A DNA stretch of 64,000 bases from assembly GCA_035249305.1 (NCBI GenBank), contig DATFGQ010000034.1, positions 38,756 through 102,755 on the forward strand, in the 5' to 3' direction. Origin of the DNA: DASUNP01 sp035249305 (GTDB lineage: Bacteria > Acidobacteriota > Blastocatellia > UBA7656). Position numbers and translations under genes: made by a program. Under the pieces are notes generated by a model. That model did not search any database. It was not told the DNA's origin and worked only from the letters and a program-made list of their open reading frames with translations. Below are positions 10,218 to 21,500 of the stretch, piece after piece. How positions within the stretch are numbered: position 1 is the stretch's first letter; each line of letters opens with the position of its first letter.

Positions 10218-11420
10218 GTGAGTGAAGACGGACAGGTAACCATACTCTGCCTCGCCAGCTACTACAAGGGCGAAGAGTTCCTGCGCGAATCGAAACGCCA
10301 GGGCTGCCGCGTGCTGCTGGTCACGGTCGAGTCTCTGGCCGAAGCCGACTGGCCGCGCGAAGTGATAGACGACATCTTCTACTTGCCGGACCTCTACAAC
10401 CGCGAAGACGTTATCAAAGGCATAAGCTACCTTGCGCGCACGCAGGCCATCGACCGCATAGTGCCGCTCGACGACTACGACGTGGAGACGGCGGCCGTGT
10501 TGCGCGAGCACCTGCGCATACCGGGGATGGGCGACACGACCGCGCGCCACTTCCGAGACAAGCTCGCCATGCGCGTGAAGGCTAGCGACGAGCAGATACT
10601 CGTGCCGGAATTCGTCCACGTCCTGAATTACGACCGCATACGCGACTACCTCGAACGCGTCCCGCCGCCTTGGGTCTTAAAGCCGAGGGCGGAGGCGTCG
10701 GCCATAGGGATCAAGAAGGCCGAGAGCGCCGACCAGGTCTGGCGGCTGCTGGAAGAGCTCGGCGACCGGCGGTCGTTTTACCTCCTGGAACAGTTCATCG
10801 CGGGTGACATCTATCACATAGATTCCGTGGTGAGCGAGCGCGAAGTCGTCTTCGCCATCCCTCACAAATACGGGAAGCCGCCCATGGACGTAGCGCACGG
10901 CGGCGGCATATTCACTACGCGGAGGATAGAGGCGCATTCGGCGGACGCGCAGGCGCTTGAGCTGCTCAACCGCGAGCTGATAACGACGCTGGGATTGGTG
11001 CGCGGGGTGACTCACACGGAGTTCATAAAGGGGCGCGACGGGCGGTTCTATTTCCTGGAGACGGCTTCGCGCGTGGGCGGCGCGAACATCGCCGAAGTCG
11101 TCGAGGCGGCCACAGGTGTAAACCTCTGGCGCGAGTGGGCGAGGATAGAGATAGGCCGCGGCGAGCATAATTATGAATTGCCGCCGCACCGGGACGACTA
11201 CTCCGGGATAATCATATCGCTCGCGCGCCAGGAGTGTCCCGACACTTCCGCCTATGACGACAAGGAAGTGGTGTGGCGCTTAAACAAGCGCTACCACGCG
11301 GGGCTGATCGTCGCGTCGCCGGAGGCCGCGACGGTCGAGCGACTGCTCGAAGAGTACACGCGCCGGTTTTTGAAAGACTTCTACGCCACGGCCCCGCTGC
11401 CCGAAAAGCCGACCTCATAG
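10218..11420 (+). CDS. ATP-grasp domain enzyme
   Basis: A 400-residue stand-alone ATP-grasp protein. The N-terminal third is Rossmann-like. The ATP-binding core follows: WVLKPRAEASAIGIKKA (about 154-170, phosphate/adenine lysine), YLLEQFIAGDIYHIDSVV (about 187-204) and the metal-binding FLETASRVGGANIAEV (about 280-295). ATP-grasp enzymes ligate a carboxylate to an amine or thiol via an acyl-phosphate; the substrate cannot be told from the sequence. It starts with GTG after GGAGCGCAAA. It stands alone, with no ligase partner or carrier protein beside it. Confidence 0.85.
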   Translation: MSEDGQVTILCLASYYKGEEFLRESKRQGCRVLLVTVESLAEADWPREVIDDIFYLPDLYNREDVIKGISYLARTQAIDRIVPLDDYDVETAAVLREHLRIPGMGDTTARHFRDKLAMRVKASDEQILVPEFVHVLNYDRIRDYLERVPPPWVLKPRAEASAIGIKKAESADQVWRLLEELGDRRSFYLLEQFIAGDIYHIDSVVSEREVVFAIPHKYGKPPMDVAHGGGIFTTRRIEAHSADAQALELLNRELITTLGLVRGVTHTEFIKGRDGRFYFLETASRVGGANIAEVVEAATGVNLWREWARIEIGRGEHNYELPPHRDDYSGIIISLARQECPDTSAYDDKEVVWRLNKRYHAGLIVASPEAATVERLLEEYTRRFLKDFYATAPLPEKPTS

Positions 11421-11504
11421 CTCGCACAAGCCATTTATATTTTCTTTAGAGATTATTTCTAGAACCTTTAGAGTTCTCCTCTTCGTGTCGCCGTAATCCA
11501 CTTT

Positions 11505-13337
11505 ATGAACGGATTATATCTCGGCACACGCGCATTACTATTCTCGATCATGCTCTTGCTGATCCTGTCAGGCGCGGCTCACGCGCAGGGCACGGCCTTC
11601 TCGTATCAGGGCCGCTTGACCGACTCAGGCAACCCGGCCGACGGTCTGTTCGACATGCAGTTCAAGCTGTTCGACACGGCGACTGTGGGGGCGGGCTCTC
11701 AGCAAGGCGCTACGGTCACAAACTCCACGGTCCAGGTGACGAACGGAGTCTTTACGATCGAGCTCGATTTCGGGGCGGCGATCTTTACGGGCGCGGCCCG
11801 CTTCCTTGAGATAGGCATACGGCCCGCGGGCAGCCCCGCGCCTTACACTCTGCTCAGCCCGCGCCAGCCGCTGACGAGCGCGCCGTATGCTATCAGGAGC
11901 AACGCGGCCGCGACGGCCGACGCCTTGAGCGTTGCGTGCGTTGGCTGCGTGACGAGCGGCCAGATACAGAGCGTGGCGGGCGGTGCGGTGACGGGCGCGA
12001 TACCTGTCGCGAGCATCCCCGCGGGGAGCGCGAACTACATTCAAAACTCTACGGCGCAGCAGGCCGCGGCGAATTTCAACATAAGCGGAGATGGCGCGGT
12101 CGGCGGGGCGCTGTCAGGTGGTGTCGTCAACGCTGGGACGCAGTACAACATAGCGGGGCAGCGCGTATTAAGCGTGTCAGGGCCGTTTTCCATCGGCCCG
12201 ACTGTCTTTGCATCGTCGAACACATTTCTGGGAGACCGCGCGGGTATTAATACAACGCCGGGCGATACGCTCGACTCGAACGACGGTAAGTTCAACACGT
12301 TTGTGGGAGCAGGCGCCGGCGCGGCTAACGTATCGGGCCGCGACAACTCATTCTTTGGCGAGCGGGCGGGCGCGGCTAACATCTTCGGCTCCCGTAACAC
12401 ATTCTTCGGAAGGCTTGCCGGTCAGTCTAATACAACGGCCAGCGATAATTCCTTGTTTGGTGCTAGCGCCGGCTCAAGTAACACCGGAAACCTCAACTCA
12501 TTCTTTGGCAGCGATGCCGGCGCAAGTAACACAACCGGCAACAGCAATTCGTTCTTTGGCGCTGGCGCCGGCTCGGCAAGTACGACTGGCTTCGGGAACT
12601 CGTTTTTTGGGAAGGAAGCGGGCGTGGCGAACCTGACGGGCAGCGCCAACGCGTTTTTCGGGAGATTGGCCGGCGATAACAACATCACCGGCAGCAACAA
12701 CACGATCATAGGCTTCAGTGCGGATGTGGGGGCAAACAATCTGAACAACGCCGCCGCCATAGGCTCAGGCGCTCTTGTGGCGCAAAGCAACGCGATGGTG
12801 CTCGGCTCCATAAACGGAGTCAACGGCGCTACGGCCACGGTCAGCGTAGGCATAGGGACTACGACGCCGTCGGACCGGCTGCACGTGGTAGGAGACATAC
12901 GAATAGGCACGGGGACTACGGGGTGCGTCAAGGACGCCGACGGCACGATACTGACTGGCAGTTGCTCTTCGGACGCGAGGCTAAAGCATGCGATCACGCC
13001 TTTCCCGGCGTTGCTCGACAGGTTGGTGCAGTTGCGCCCCGTCCATTTCTTCTGGAGGGCGAAGGAGTTTCCGGAAAGGGTCTTCGGCGACAGGCAGTCA
13101 TACGGGCTGATCGCGCAGGAGGTCGAGCGGGTAATGCCGGAGCTTGTGACGGACGACGAGCATGGGTACAAGGTTGTGAACTACTCGAAGCTGCCGCTGA
13201 TGAGCGTGCAGGCCATCAAGGAGCTTAAGATTGAGAACGACAACCTGAAAGAGTCGCTGCGCCGACAGCAGGAAGAGATCGCGGCATTGAAAAGAGTCGT
13301 CTGTCAGATGCGGCCTGACGCCGAGATGTGCAGATAA
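11505..13337 (+). CDS. Exported tail-fibre-like protein with S74 intramolecular chaperone
   Basis: A signal peptide (residues about 1-28) precedes a beta-rich N-terminal domain (AFSYQGRLTDSGNPADG...). A central array has about eight repeats of roughly 20 residues with the pattern N-S-F-F-G-x-x-A-G-x-x-N (residues about 235-400). The C-terminal module begins at SSDARLKHAI near residue 490 and matches the peptidase S74 / endosialidase chaperone, ending in a predicted coiled coil. In phage tail spikes this module trimerises and cleaves itself off. In free-living bacteria such proteins are usually surface or adhesin-like; that is inference. A relic of a related gene lies at 51481-51714. Confidence 0.82.
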   Translation: MNGLYLGTRALLFSIMLLLILSGAAHAQGTAFSYQGRLTDSGNPADGLFDMQFKLFDTATVGAGSQQGATVTNSTVQVTNGVFTIELDFGAAIFTGAARFLEIGIRPAGSPAPYTLLSPRQPLTSAPYAIRSNAAATADALSVACVGCVTSGQIQSVAGGAVTGAIPVASIPAGSANYIQNSTAQQAAANFNISGDGAVGGALSGGVVNAGTQYNIAGQRVLSVSGPFSIGPTVFASSNTFLGDRAGINTTPGDTLDSNDGKFNTFVGAGAGAANVSGRDNSFFGERAGAANIFGSRNTFFGRLAGQSNTTASDNSLFGASAGSSNTGNLNSFFGSDAGASNTTGNSNSFFGAGAGSASTTGFGNSFFGKEAGVANLTGSANAFFGRLAGDNNITGSNNTIIGFSADVGANNLNNAAAIGSGALVAQSNAMVLGSINGVNGATATVSVGIGTTTPSDRLHVVGDIRIGTGTTGCVKDADGTILTGSCSSDARLKHAITPFPALLDRLVQLRPVHFFWRAKEFPERVFGDRQSYGLIAQEVERVMPELVTDDEHGYKVVNYSKLPLMSVQAIKELKIENDNLKESLRRQQEEIAALKRVVCQMRPDAEMCR

Positions 13338-13344
13338 ACAAAGT

Positions 13345-13386
13345 CTCCTTCGGAGTGCGGTGACTTGTCGGCGCACTCCGAAGGAG
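13345..13386. terminator. Bidirectional hairpin between convergent genes
   Basis: CTCCTTCGGAGTGCG (13345-13359) pairs perfectly with CGCACTCCGAAGGAG (13372-13386) over a 12-base loop. It sits between the convergent S74 and GH18 genes. There is no long T-run. Confidence 0.65.
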
Positions 13387-13395
13387 GTGCTGGCA

Positions 13396-14397
13396 TTACG
13401 GAGCCTTTAAAGTCTTTGTTGTGCTCAACCCGTTGATGATGGCTTGAGCATAGGCGTTCACAGTCATGGGATCACCGCTACACTGGCCGGAGTTTTCACA
13501 ACTGATCAGGTCGCCGTAGTTCCAGATAAACCCGCCGTTTATTCCGGCGTCGGTCGTCATAAGGTTGGAAAAAGTATCTTCAATCCCGCTCGGGCACATA
13601 ACCCCTTGATAAGTCTCGGGCTGACAGCTCGTGCCGGGGTTCGCGCACCAGTAGCCCGGAACGATGAAGGCAGCCGGATCACTGACGCCCGTCGGTGACG
13701 AATAGTCCTTCATCTGCTGAACCCAACTGCTCGGATCATTAGACGAGCCGCCAGCATAGCACTGCAAATTCCACCAGCTTACGATCTGCTGATTGTTGTT
13801 CTGCGAGTAGACCTCCGCCATGCAGTTGAGCCAGAAGTCCTCATCCATGTACGGGCAATACGTCGTCTCCATGCCGATACTGTTTAGCATTTGCGTCAAC
13901 TGCACCACCGTATCCGTGTAGTAAGAGTACGAGTGGCCGTAAGGAGGGGGAGACGAATTGGCTTCAAGATCAAGGTCAATCCCGTCGATGTAGAGGGCGC
14001 TTTGCAACGCCTGGAAGTTCGCGTAAAGCGGGTTCTGGGAGCCTATGCCGTACTGGGTAATCAAGTTGCCTATGTTTACGAAGTCGCTTTCACAGGTCCA
14101 GCCGCCTATAGAAAAGAGCAGCTTATTAACCGTTCCTCCTGATTGCTTTACTGTCGAAAGCAATCCCGGTAAATCGCTCAGGCCGCTCTGGAGCTGGCCA
14201 CCGACAATCATAGGGGGGCCGTCGTTGTATATGAAATCGCCGCTCGCATCAACGTGGAGCGCCCACAGAATACCTGTGGTGAAGCCCGACGTGTTGAGCG
14301 CCGAGGCGTAACCTTGCAGCTCCGCGAGTTGTTGTGAGGTGGGGTTTTGCTGGCCGAAATTGTTAACGTAAATCGCGATGTTTTGTGCTGTGCTCAT
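13396..14397 (-). CDS. Glycoside hydrolase family 18-like protein
   Basis: A 333-residue protein of the GH18 (chitinase/endo-beta-N-acetylglucosaminidase) TIM-barrel type. The conserved beta-strand 3 motif NKLLFSIGGW is near residue 90. The catalytic DGxDxDxE motif appears as DGIDLDLE near residues 137-144, with the terminal Glu as expected acid. YCPYMDED and SWWNLQCYAGG follow in the right order. AGGAG precedes the ATG. There is no signal peptide, unlike most chitinases and most neighbours. Codon use is less GC-biased than in flanking genes, which may indicate acquisition. Substrate is not determinable here. Confidence 0.8.
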   Translation of the reverse strand: MSTAQNIAIYVNNFGQQNPTSQQLAELQGYASALNTSGFTTGILWALHVDASGDFIYNDGPPMIVGGQLQSGLSDLPGLLSTVKQSGGTVNKLLFSIGGWTCESDFVNIGNLITQYGIGSQNPLYANFQALQSALYIDGIDLDLEANSSPPPYGHSYSYYTDTVVQLTQMLNSIGMETTYCPYMDEDFWLNCMAEVYSQNNNQQIVSWWNLQCYAGGSSNDPSSWVQQMKDYSSPTGVSDPAAFIVPGYWCANPGTSCQPETYQGVMCPSGIEDTFSNLMTTDAGINGGFIWNYGDLISCENSGQCSGDPMTVNAYAQAIINGLSTTKTLKAP

Positions 14398-14623
14398 CAG
14401 AAGCTTCTCCTTTCAATGTTAATGATAGACCGGGGATCCCACTTAGGCCCCGGCCTGCGGTCCGCTGAGTTTAACTACCTTGTGATTCCTCGATGCAGGC
14501 CTTATTGTTCGTAATGACCGCGATAATACGCCATTAATGTAACTAATACAACAAATTTGGGTTGGGTAATTTTAGGATTGGACCGTTTTTGCAACTTAAC
14601 GAAGAGATGCTAGAGCCGCCAGG

Positions 14624-15853
14624 TCACTTCCTGCCTCCGGCCACCCACATCGCGGCCACGCGCACGCGCGGCGACGACCCGGCTTCGGTCCAGGCGAAGA
14701 AGACTTCATCGCCTGAGGAGACTACTTGCGGAAAACCGCTCGCCCGCGCGGCGCTCGTATCGGTCACCACTACGGCCTCGTCGCGCGAGCCGTCCGCACG
14801 AATGCGACGCGCGCGAACCTCCGCGCCCTTCTCCGTGCGCTCAAGCCATATGACGAGCGCCGCTTCGTCTCGCAACAACACGACTTCGACTCGGCCCAAC
14901 GGCGAGCCGTCGTCGACTCGAATCGCGTTACCGAAAGTCGCCCCGGCGTCGTCTGAAAAAACCAGGTTCACGCGCGGAGCGTCATTGACACCCGTGAACC
15001 ACGCGACGGCCACACGCCGAGAGTTGGCCGCTATCGACGGGCCGTTGACCGGGCAGCCATCGATCTTCCAGTCGTCCGCGTGAAGAGTGCGCGGCTCTGT
15101 CCAGCGACCTTTGTGAAGCCGGACGATAGAGATGTCTCTGACCTCTTTATCCGATCGATCGCGATAGGCGGCGACAGGGCCTTCGCTCGTCATAGCCGCT
15201 GATGTCTGACAGCATTCGCATACGCGGCCGTCAAGCAGCGCCTCGCCCGAGATGCGCCCCCACGCGTCTACAGTCGCAAAGCGCAGCGTCATCTCTCCGC
15301 CGTGCGAATCGTGACCGTCGTGGCCGCCTTCTTTCATGTTCCTCCCGTCGAGCCAGACAGCCCCGACCCGGCCGCCGGCCATCCCGACGAGCGACACGAA
15401 CCCGTGCTCCGTCTTCGTGCCGTCGCGGTGAGGGACCAGCGGCTTTGACCACGACCTGCCGCCGTCGGTCGAGCGCGAGATGTTAACGTCGTAGGCGTAT
15501 GTGTCGGGCGCGCTTTTCACGAGCCAGTGCGCGACCATCGTCTGGTCCGCGAGCATGACGACCGACGGGAAATCGGCCCAGTTGACGAACCAGTTGTCGC
15601 CTTCGGCTATGGTCCGAGGCTCGCCCCATCGCGCGCGGCGGTACTCGGCGAAGCGGAGACGGTGGCGCTTCTCTCCGACCTTCTCCACCCAGCTAAGAAA
15701 GACCCGCCCGTGCGTGTTGCGGAACAGGTTCGGCTGTCCGCTGCCTTCGCGTGCCGGCGTGTCGATCAGGGCCGGCCGTGATTGGCCCGAGACGTTAGCC
15801 GTCACGATCGACAGAAGAAGCATGAAAAGAATTGCCCTGAAGATTCTCGACAT
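14624..15853 (-). CDS. Exported BNR/sialidase-fold propeller protein
   Basis: A signal peptide (MSRIFRAILFMLLLSIVTANVSG) is followed by a roughly 390-residue six-bladed propeller with several Asp-box-like turns (STDGGRSW, SDDAGATF). A Cys-containing CECCQTS segment is near residue 207 and a His/Asp-rich loop (EGGHDGHDSHGGE) just before it, suggesting metal binding. The arginine triad of true sialidases cannot be confirmed, so the enzyme activity is open. The ATG at 15853 lies 6 bases after AAGGG. The gene follows the amidohydrolase stop by about 20 bases, so the two are probably cotranscribed. Confidence 0.75.
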   Translation of the reverse strand: MSRIFRAILFMLLLSIVTANVSGQSRPALIDTPAREGSGQPNLFRNTHGRVFLSWVEKVGEKRHRLRFAEYRRARWGEPRTIAEGDNWFVNWADFPSVVMLADQTMVAHWLVKSAPDTYAYDVNISRSTDGGRSWSKPLVPHRDGTKTEHGFVSLVGMAGGRVGAVWLDGRNMKEGGHDGHDSHGGEMTLRFATVDAWGRISGEALLDGRVCECCQTSAAMTSEGPVAAYRDRSDKEVRDISIVRLHKGRWTEPRTLHADDWKIDGCPVNGPSIAANSRRVAVAWFTGVNDAPRVNLVFSDDAGATFGNAIRVDDGSPLGRVEVVLLRDEAALVIWLERTEKGAEVRARRIRADGSRDEAVVVTDTSAARASGFPQVVSSGDEVFFAWTEAGSSPRVRVAAMWVAGGRK

Positions 15854-15872
15854 CGTCATCCCTTCGATTATC

Positions 15873-16715
15873 TTACCCCAGCTTGAAGACGCGGCGCGCG
15901 TTCTCGCGCAAAAAGTTGGCGCGAACATCTTCGGCCAGGTCCAGCGCGCGCACCTGCTCCATGCATTTTTCGAAAGGCAGTTGCGGGAAGTTCGTCCCGA
16001 AGATCACCTTCTGTTTGCCGTAGGTCTTCAGGTAGTGCAAGAGTTGCGGCGGGTAGTAGCGAGGCAGATACGCGGAAGTGTCTATGAAAACATTTTCATG
16101 CTTCCAGGCGACTCCGATCATCTCGTCGGTCCAGGGGTGGCCTATGTGTCCCGCGACGATTCTAAGCTCGGGGAAAGTGAGCGCGACTTCGTCGAGGTAA
16201 GGGACGGGCCGCCCTGTCTCGGAAGGCATCAGCGGCCCCGTGTGGCCCACCTGCGTGCAGAAGGGTATGTCGAGCTCTATGCACTTGACGTAGAGCGGGA
16301 AATAGAACTTGTCGTTGGGCGGACGATTCCACAGCCACGGCACTACGCGCAACGCCTTAAAGCCCAACTCGCGGACGGCGCGGTCAAGCTCGCGCACGGC
16401 TTCGACGGGCTTCTCTAAATCGACCGCCGCGACGCCGGCAAAGCGGTCGGGGAAAAGCCTGACGAACTCCGCTATCTTGTCGTTGCTGACGATGACGCGC
16501 TCGCGTCTGTGCCATGCGGAAAGCATCACGGTCTGTATCCCTGCGCGGTCCATCGCATCGACCATCGCTTCGGCCGTCACGCCTTCGGCCAGAAGCTGGG
16601 AGGCGCCTGACCGCTCGAACAGAGGCAGGACCTCGGGCATGTGGTCGCGCATCTCTTTGATGGCGGGCTGCGCCCACGCGTCGATTGCGCCTTCGTTAAG
16701 ATCGGTTGGCGTCAT
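15873..16715 (-). CDS. Amidohydrolase-family (ACMSD-like) protein
   Basis: A 280-residue amidohydrolase-2 superfamily protein, metal-dependent TIM barrel. Family members are decarboxylases or hydrolases of aromatic or lactone substrates. Visible late motifs are TQVGHTGP (about 155), IVAGHIGHPW (about 187, metal-ligand histidine region) and VIFGTNFPQ (about 241, equivalent to the GSDxP active-site aspartate region but with N in place of D). The N-terminal HxH metal motif is not present (IDAWAQP instead). This could mean an altered or metal-poor active site. AAGG precedes the ATG with a 7-base spacer. Confidence 0.75.
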   Translation of the reverse strand: MTPTDLNEGAIDAWAQPAIKEMRDHMPEVLPLFERSGASQLLAEGVTAEAMVDAMDRAGIQTVMLSAWHRRERVIVSNDKIAEFVRLFPDRFAGVAAVDLEKPVEAVRELDRAVRELGFKALRVVPWLWNRPPNDKFYFPLYVKCIELDIPFCTQVGHTGPLMPSETGRPVPYLDEVALTFPELRIVAGHIGHPWTDEMIGVAWKHENVFIDTSAYLPRYYPPQLLHYLKTYGKQKVIFGTNFPQLPFEKCMEQVRALDLAEDVRANFLRENARRVFKLG

Positions 16716-16732
16716 GATTTACCTTATAATCA

Positions 16733-16799
16733 AGCCACAGAGGCACAGAGCCCTCAGAGGTTAATTAATAATTCTCTGTGTCTCAGTGTCTCTGTGGCT
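16733..16799. repeat. CACAGAG-type inverted repeat
   Basis: AGCCACAGAGGCACAGAG (left) and CTCTGTGTCTCAGTGTCTCTGTGGCT (right) form a hairpin in the gap between two minus-strand genes. A related CGCAGAGACGCAGAG pair forms the outer arms of the nested repeat at 51739-52089. Its place suggests a terminator or RNA-stability element for the upstream oxidoreductase gene. Confidence 0.65.
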
Positions 16800-16818
16800 A
16801 ATCATTATCCCTCTAAGC

Positions 16819-18123
<1,305 letters not shown>

Positions 18124-18157
18124 AATGGTCTCCGGTCTTGAGCGGGCGGCCCATATC

Positions 18158-18249
18158 AGTGCTGAGTGCTGAGTCCTGAGTGCTGAGTAAGGAACCAGAA
18201 CTGTGCGCTTCTGTTTTTACTCAGGACTCAGCACTCAGCACTCAGGACT
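18158..18249. repeat. Heptad-repeat hairpin upstream of divergent genes
   Basis: TGCTGAG/TCCTGAG heptads (18158-18188) and their complement (18218-18249) surround a 30-base AT-richer loop. The rest of the 386-base gap to 18509 (between divergent genes) shows no ORF and no clear consensus promoter. Confidence 0.8.
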
Positions 18250-18509
18250 TCTTATATGACACATCGGGGCCGCATACTTCAAGAAGATGTGCGCGCGCGT
18301 TTACTTCGTTATAGAAATGCTGTATGCTCGTCGCTGCATTAACGCCCGAAATCAATCGATAAAATAACTCTAACCCCGGTAGGGATACTCCTCGAAGTCA
18401 AGTGCCTAGAGTTTCAGCCGGTCAGAGATCCAGTGGATAGCATTACCCTTCTCAGGACTGTTTAGCAGTGTCACCGTTGAAAAGATATTTAGAAGTAAGG
18501 GAGATCGTG

Positions 18510-21500
18510 ATGAAGAATAATCAGAGGTACGCGGTGTTTTTCGCGACGTTCACTATCTTGGCCTTTCTTGTACTGAGTTTTTCGTCCAGCGCGTCGACTC
18601 AAGTAAAGAAAAGCTCAACCGCTGCAAAAAAGAGAACCGGTGACCCGCGCCAGGCCGTCGAGCGCACGGTCAACCGCATGAAAAAGAGGAGCGCCGACCC
18701 GAAGGCGAAGTCTTCGATACTGATTGTCGAGGACCAAGAGGTCGGCGAGGACGAAGACCCGGACCTGCCCCCGTGGATGGCGGGCAAGATCGATAAAGAG
18801 GCGTACCTGCGGTTGCGGGGCGACTACATAGACATGCTCCGCGGCCGCCCCGTAAACGCACCCGGCGACCCGCGCGAGAAAGCGATCGAGCAGATGGAGA
18901 GGCAGGAGCTACAGATCAGGGCGCGTGCGAAGAATGGGCTCGCCAGCCCTTTGATCACGAACTGGGTCTTCTTAGGCCCCGCGCCCATACCGCTCGGGCA
19001 GACCAGCACGACGAGGGTGCCCGTCAGCGGCCGCACCATAGCGATCGCCGTTCACCCTACGGACCCAAACACCGTCTACGTCGGCACGGCTCAAGGCGGG
19101 CTCTATAAATCGACGAACGGCGGAGCGAACTGGACAAAGCTGTTCGAGTTTCAGTTCGAGTCGCTCGCCATCGGCGCGATCACAATTGATCCGACCGACA
19201 GCGGCATCGTCTACGTAGGCACGGGCGAGCCTAACCTTTCGGCCGACAGCTTCGCGGGCCGCGGCCTGTACATCATCAGGAACGCGAATTCGGCGAGCCC
19301 GTCTCTGAACGGGCCGTTCCGGCTCGACGGCGTCGGCAACGATATTTTCACGGGCCGCGCCATAGGGCGGATCGTCGTCAACCCGCTCGACAACAACGTC
19401 ATATTCCTCTGCACCGCGTCGGGCACGGGCGGCAACCCCAACACTACGCCGACGGCGCTCCCGCCGCGCGGCATCTACCGGTCGACCAACGCACAGTCGG
19501 CGACCCCGACCTTTGCGCAAGTCCAGGTGACGGGCATACCGACGCCGAACGACCGCAGCATGATCGACCTGGCGTCAGACCTCGCCAACCCTAACCTCAT
19601 GATAGTGAGCGTTGTCGGCGCGACGGGCGACGGCGGCATATACCGCACGACGAACGCGCTCGACCCGACGCCGACCTTCACGCGAACGCTCACGCTGCCC
19701 GACGGGGCTACGAACGGCCGCGCTGAATTATGGCTCAACCGCAACGGCGCCAACGTGACCGTATTCGCCGCGACCGGAGAGATATCGACCGTGGCGGCGG
19801 GCGGCCCCAACTGCGCGGCGACGACCGCTGGCATGGTGCGAAGGTCTACAGACGGGGGCGTGACGTGGTCGACCCCGCTGACCGGCTCGACGGGCTTCTG
19901 CGGCGGCCAGTGTTTCTACGACATCGCCATCGCGGTGACGCCGGACAACGCGACCATACACCTGGGCGGGTCCGCGCGCGGCGCGACGGGCAACTGCGCG
20001 CCCGACGTTATGAAGCGCTCGACCAACGGCGGCACTTCCTTCGCGCGCAACGACAACACGCTGCACGCCGATTCGCACGCGCTGATGATCGCCCCGTCAG
20101 ACCCGAACGTCGTTTACGCAGGCAACGACGGCGGCATCTGGCGTTCGACTAATAATGGGACGACCTGGACCACCCTCAACAACGCGGACTTCAGCGCGAC
20201 GCAGTTTCAAGGCGTGGCGCAACACCCTTACGACAGGTTCTTCCTGATGGGAGGCACGCAGGACAACGGGACCAACTGCCTGGCGGCGGACGGCGTGACC
20301 TGGAGCCACTGCCGCGACGGCGACGGCGGCTACGCCATCATAGACACAAACGCACAGGACACGACCAACGTCCTGATGTATCACACCTTCTTCAACCAGA
20401 CGAACTCGCAGATAGGTTTTGAGCGCGCCCAGAACACGGCGGCCAACGCCGACGGCCAGCTTTCGGGGTGGACCTTCCGCGGCTGCTCGGGCACGGTGAG
20501 CAACAACGGCTTCCGCTGCGCCGACAACGTGCTCTTCTACGCGCCGATGGCTCAGGGGCCGGGCAACCCGAACACGATCTACTTCGGCACGGACCGGCTC
20601 TACCGCTCGACGAATCGCGGCGACACGATGACGCTGGTCAGCCAGGGGCCGCTCATCCCTTCGCCGCTCCCGACGAGCCTCTCCGGCATAGTGACGACGG
20701 CCATAGGCATCTCGCCCGAGGACGACAACGTGCGCATCGTCGGGATGAGAAACGGCCGCGTCTTTGCCACGACCACAGGCGCAACGACCATGACCGACGT
20801 GACGGGCGCGAACTTCCCGCCGCCTAACCCCGCAGATGCTGCGAGGAACTCTATCGGCGCGGCGGTAATAGACCCGAATAACAAGTTCACTGCTTATGTG
20901 AGCTTCACGAGCTTCTCGCCGCCGCTCGGTCAGCAGATATTCAAGACCACGAACCTCAACGACCCTGTCCCGACCTGGACGGCCTCAAGCAACGGCATCC
21001 CGACCGTGCCGGTCAGCTCGCTTGCAATCGACCCGCAGGATTCGAACATCGTCTACGCGGGCACGGACATCGGCGTCTACCAGTCTACGGATGGCGGCGC
21101 GAACTGGGCTCCATTTGGGAGCGGCCTGCCGCGCGTGGCCGTCTTCGAGGTTGAGATAAACAACGTCCAGCGCGTGCTTCGCGCGGCGACGCACGGGCGA
21201 GGCATCTGGGAGATAGGCATACCGGGGCGTCTGCTGCCGGTGCTCAGAAACGGCGGCGCCGCCCTCACGGCCGAAGGCTGCTCGCCCGCAAACGGCGTGA
21301 TCGATCCGGGCGAAGACGTTACGGTCGCCTTCAGTGTTTCAAACATAGGCCCCGGCCCGACGCTCAACCTCGTAGTGACGCTGCTGGCTACGGGCGGGGT
21401 GACCTTCCCGACAGGCCCTGTGTCGTATGGCGCCGTTCAGCCGAACACGGTCGAGACGCGAAGCTTCAGCTTCTCGAATAACGGGTCGTGCGGCGACACG

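Noticed and set aside
10677..11189. Minus frame inside the ATP-grasp gene
   Set aside because: Antisense shadow of conserved ATP-grasp motifs.
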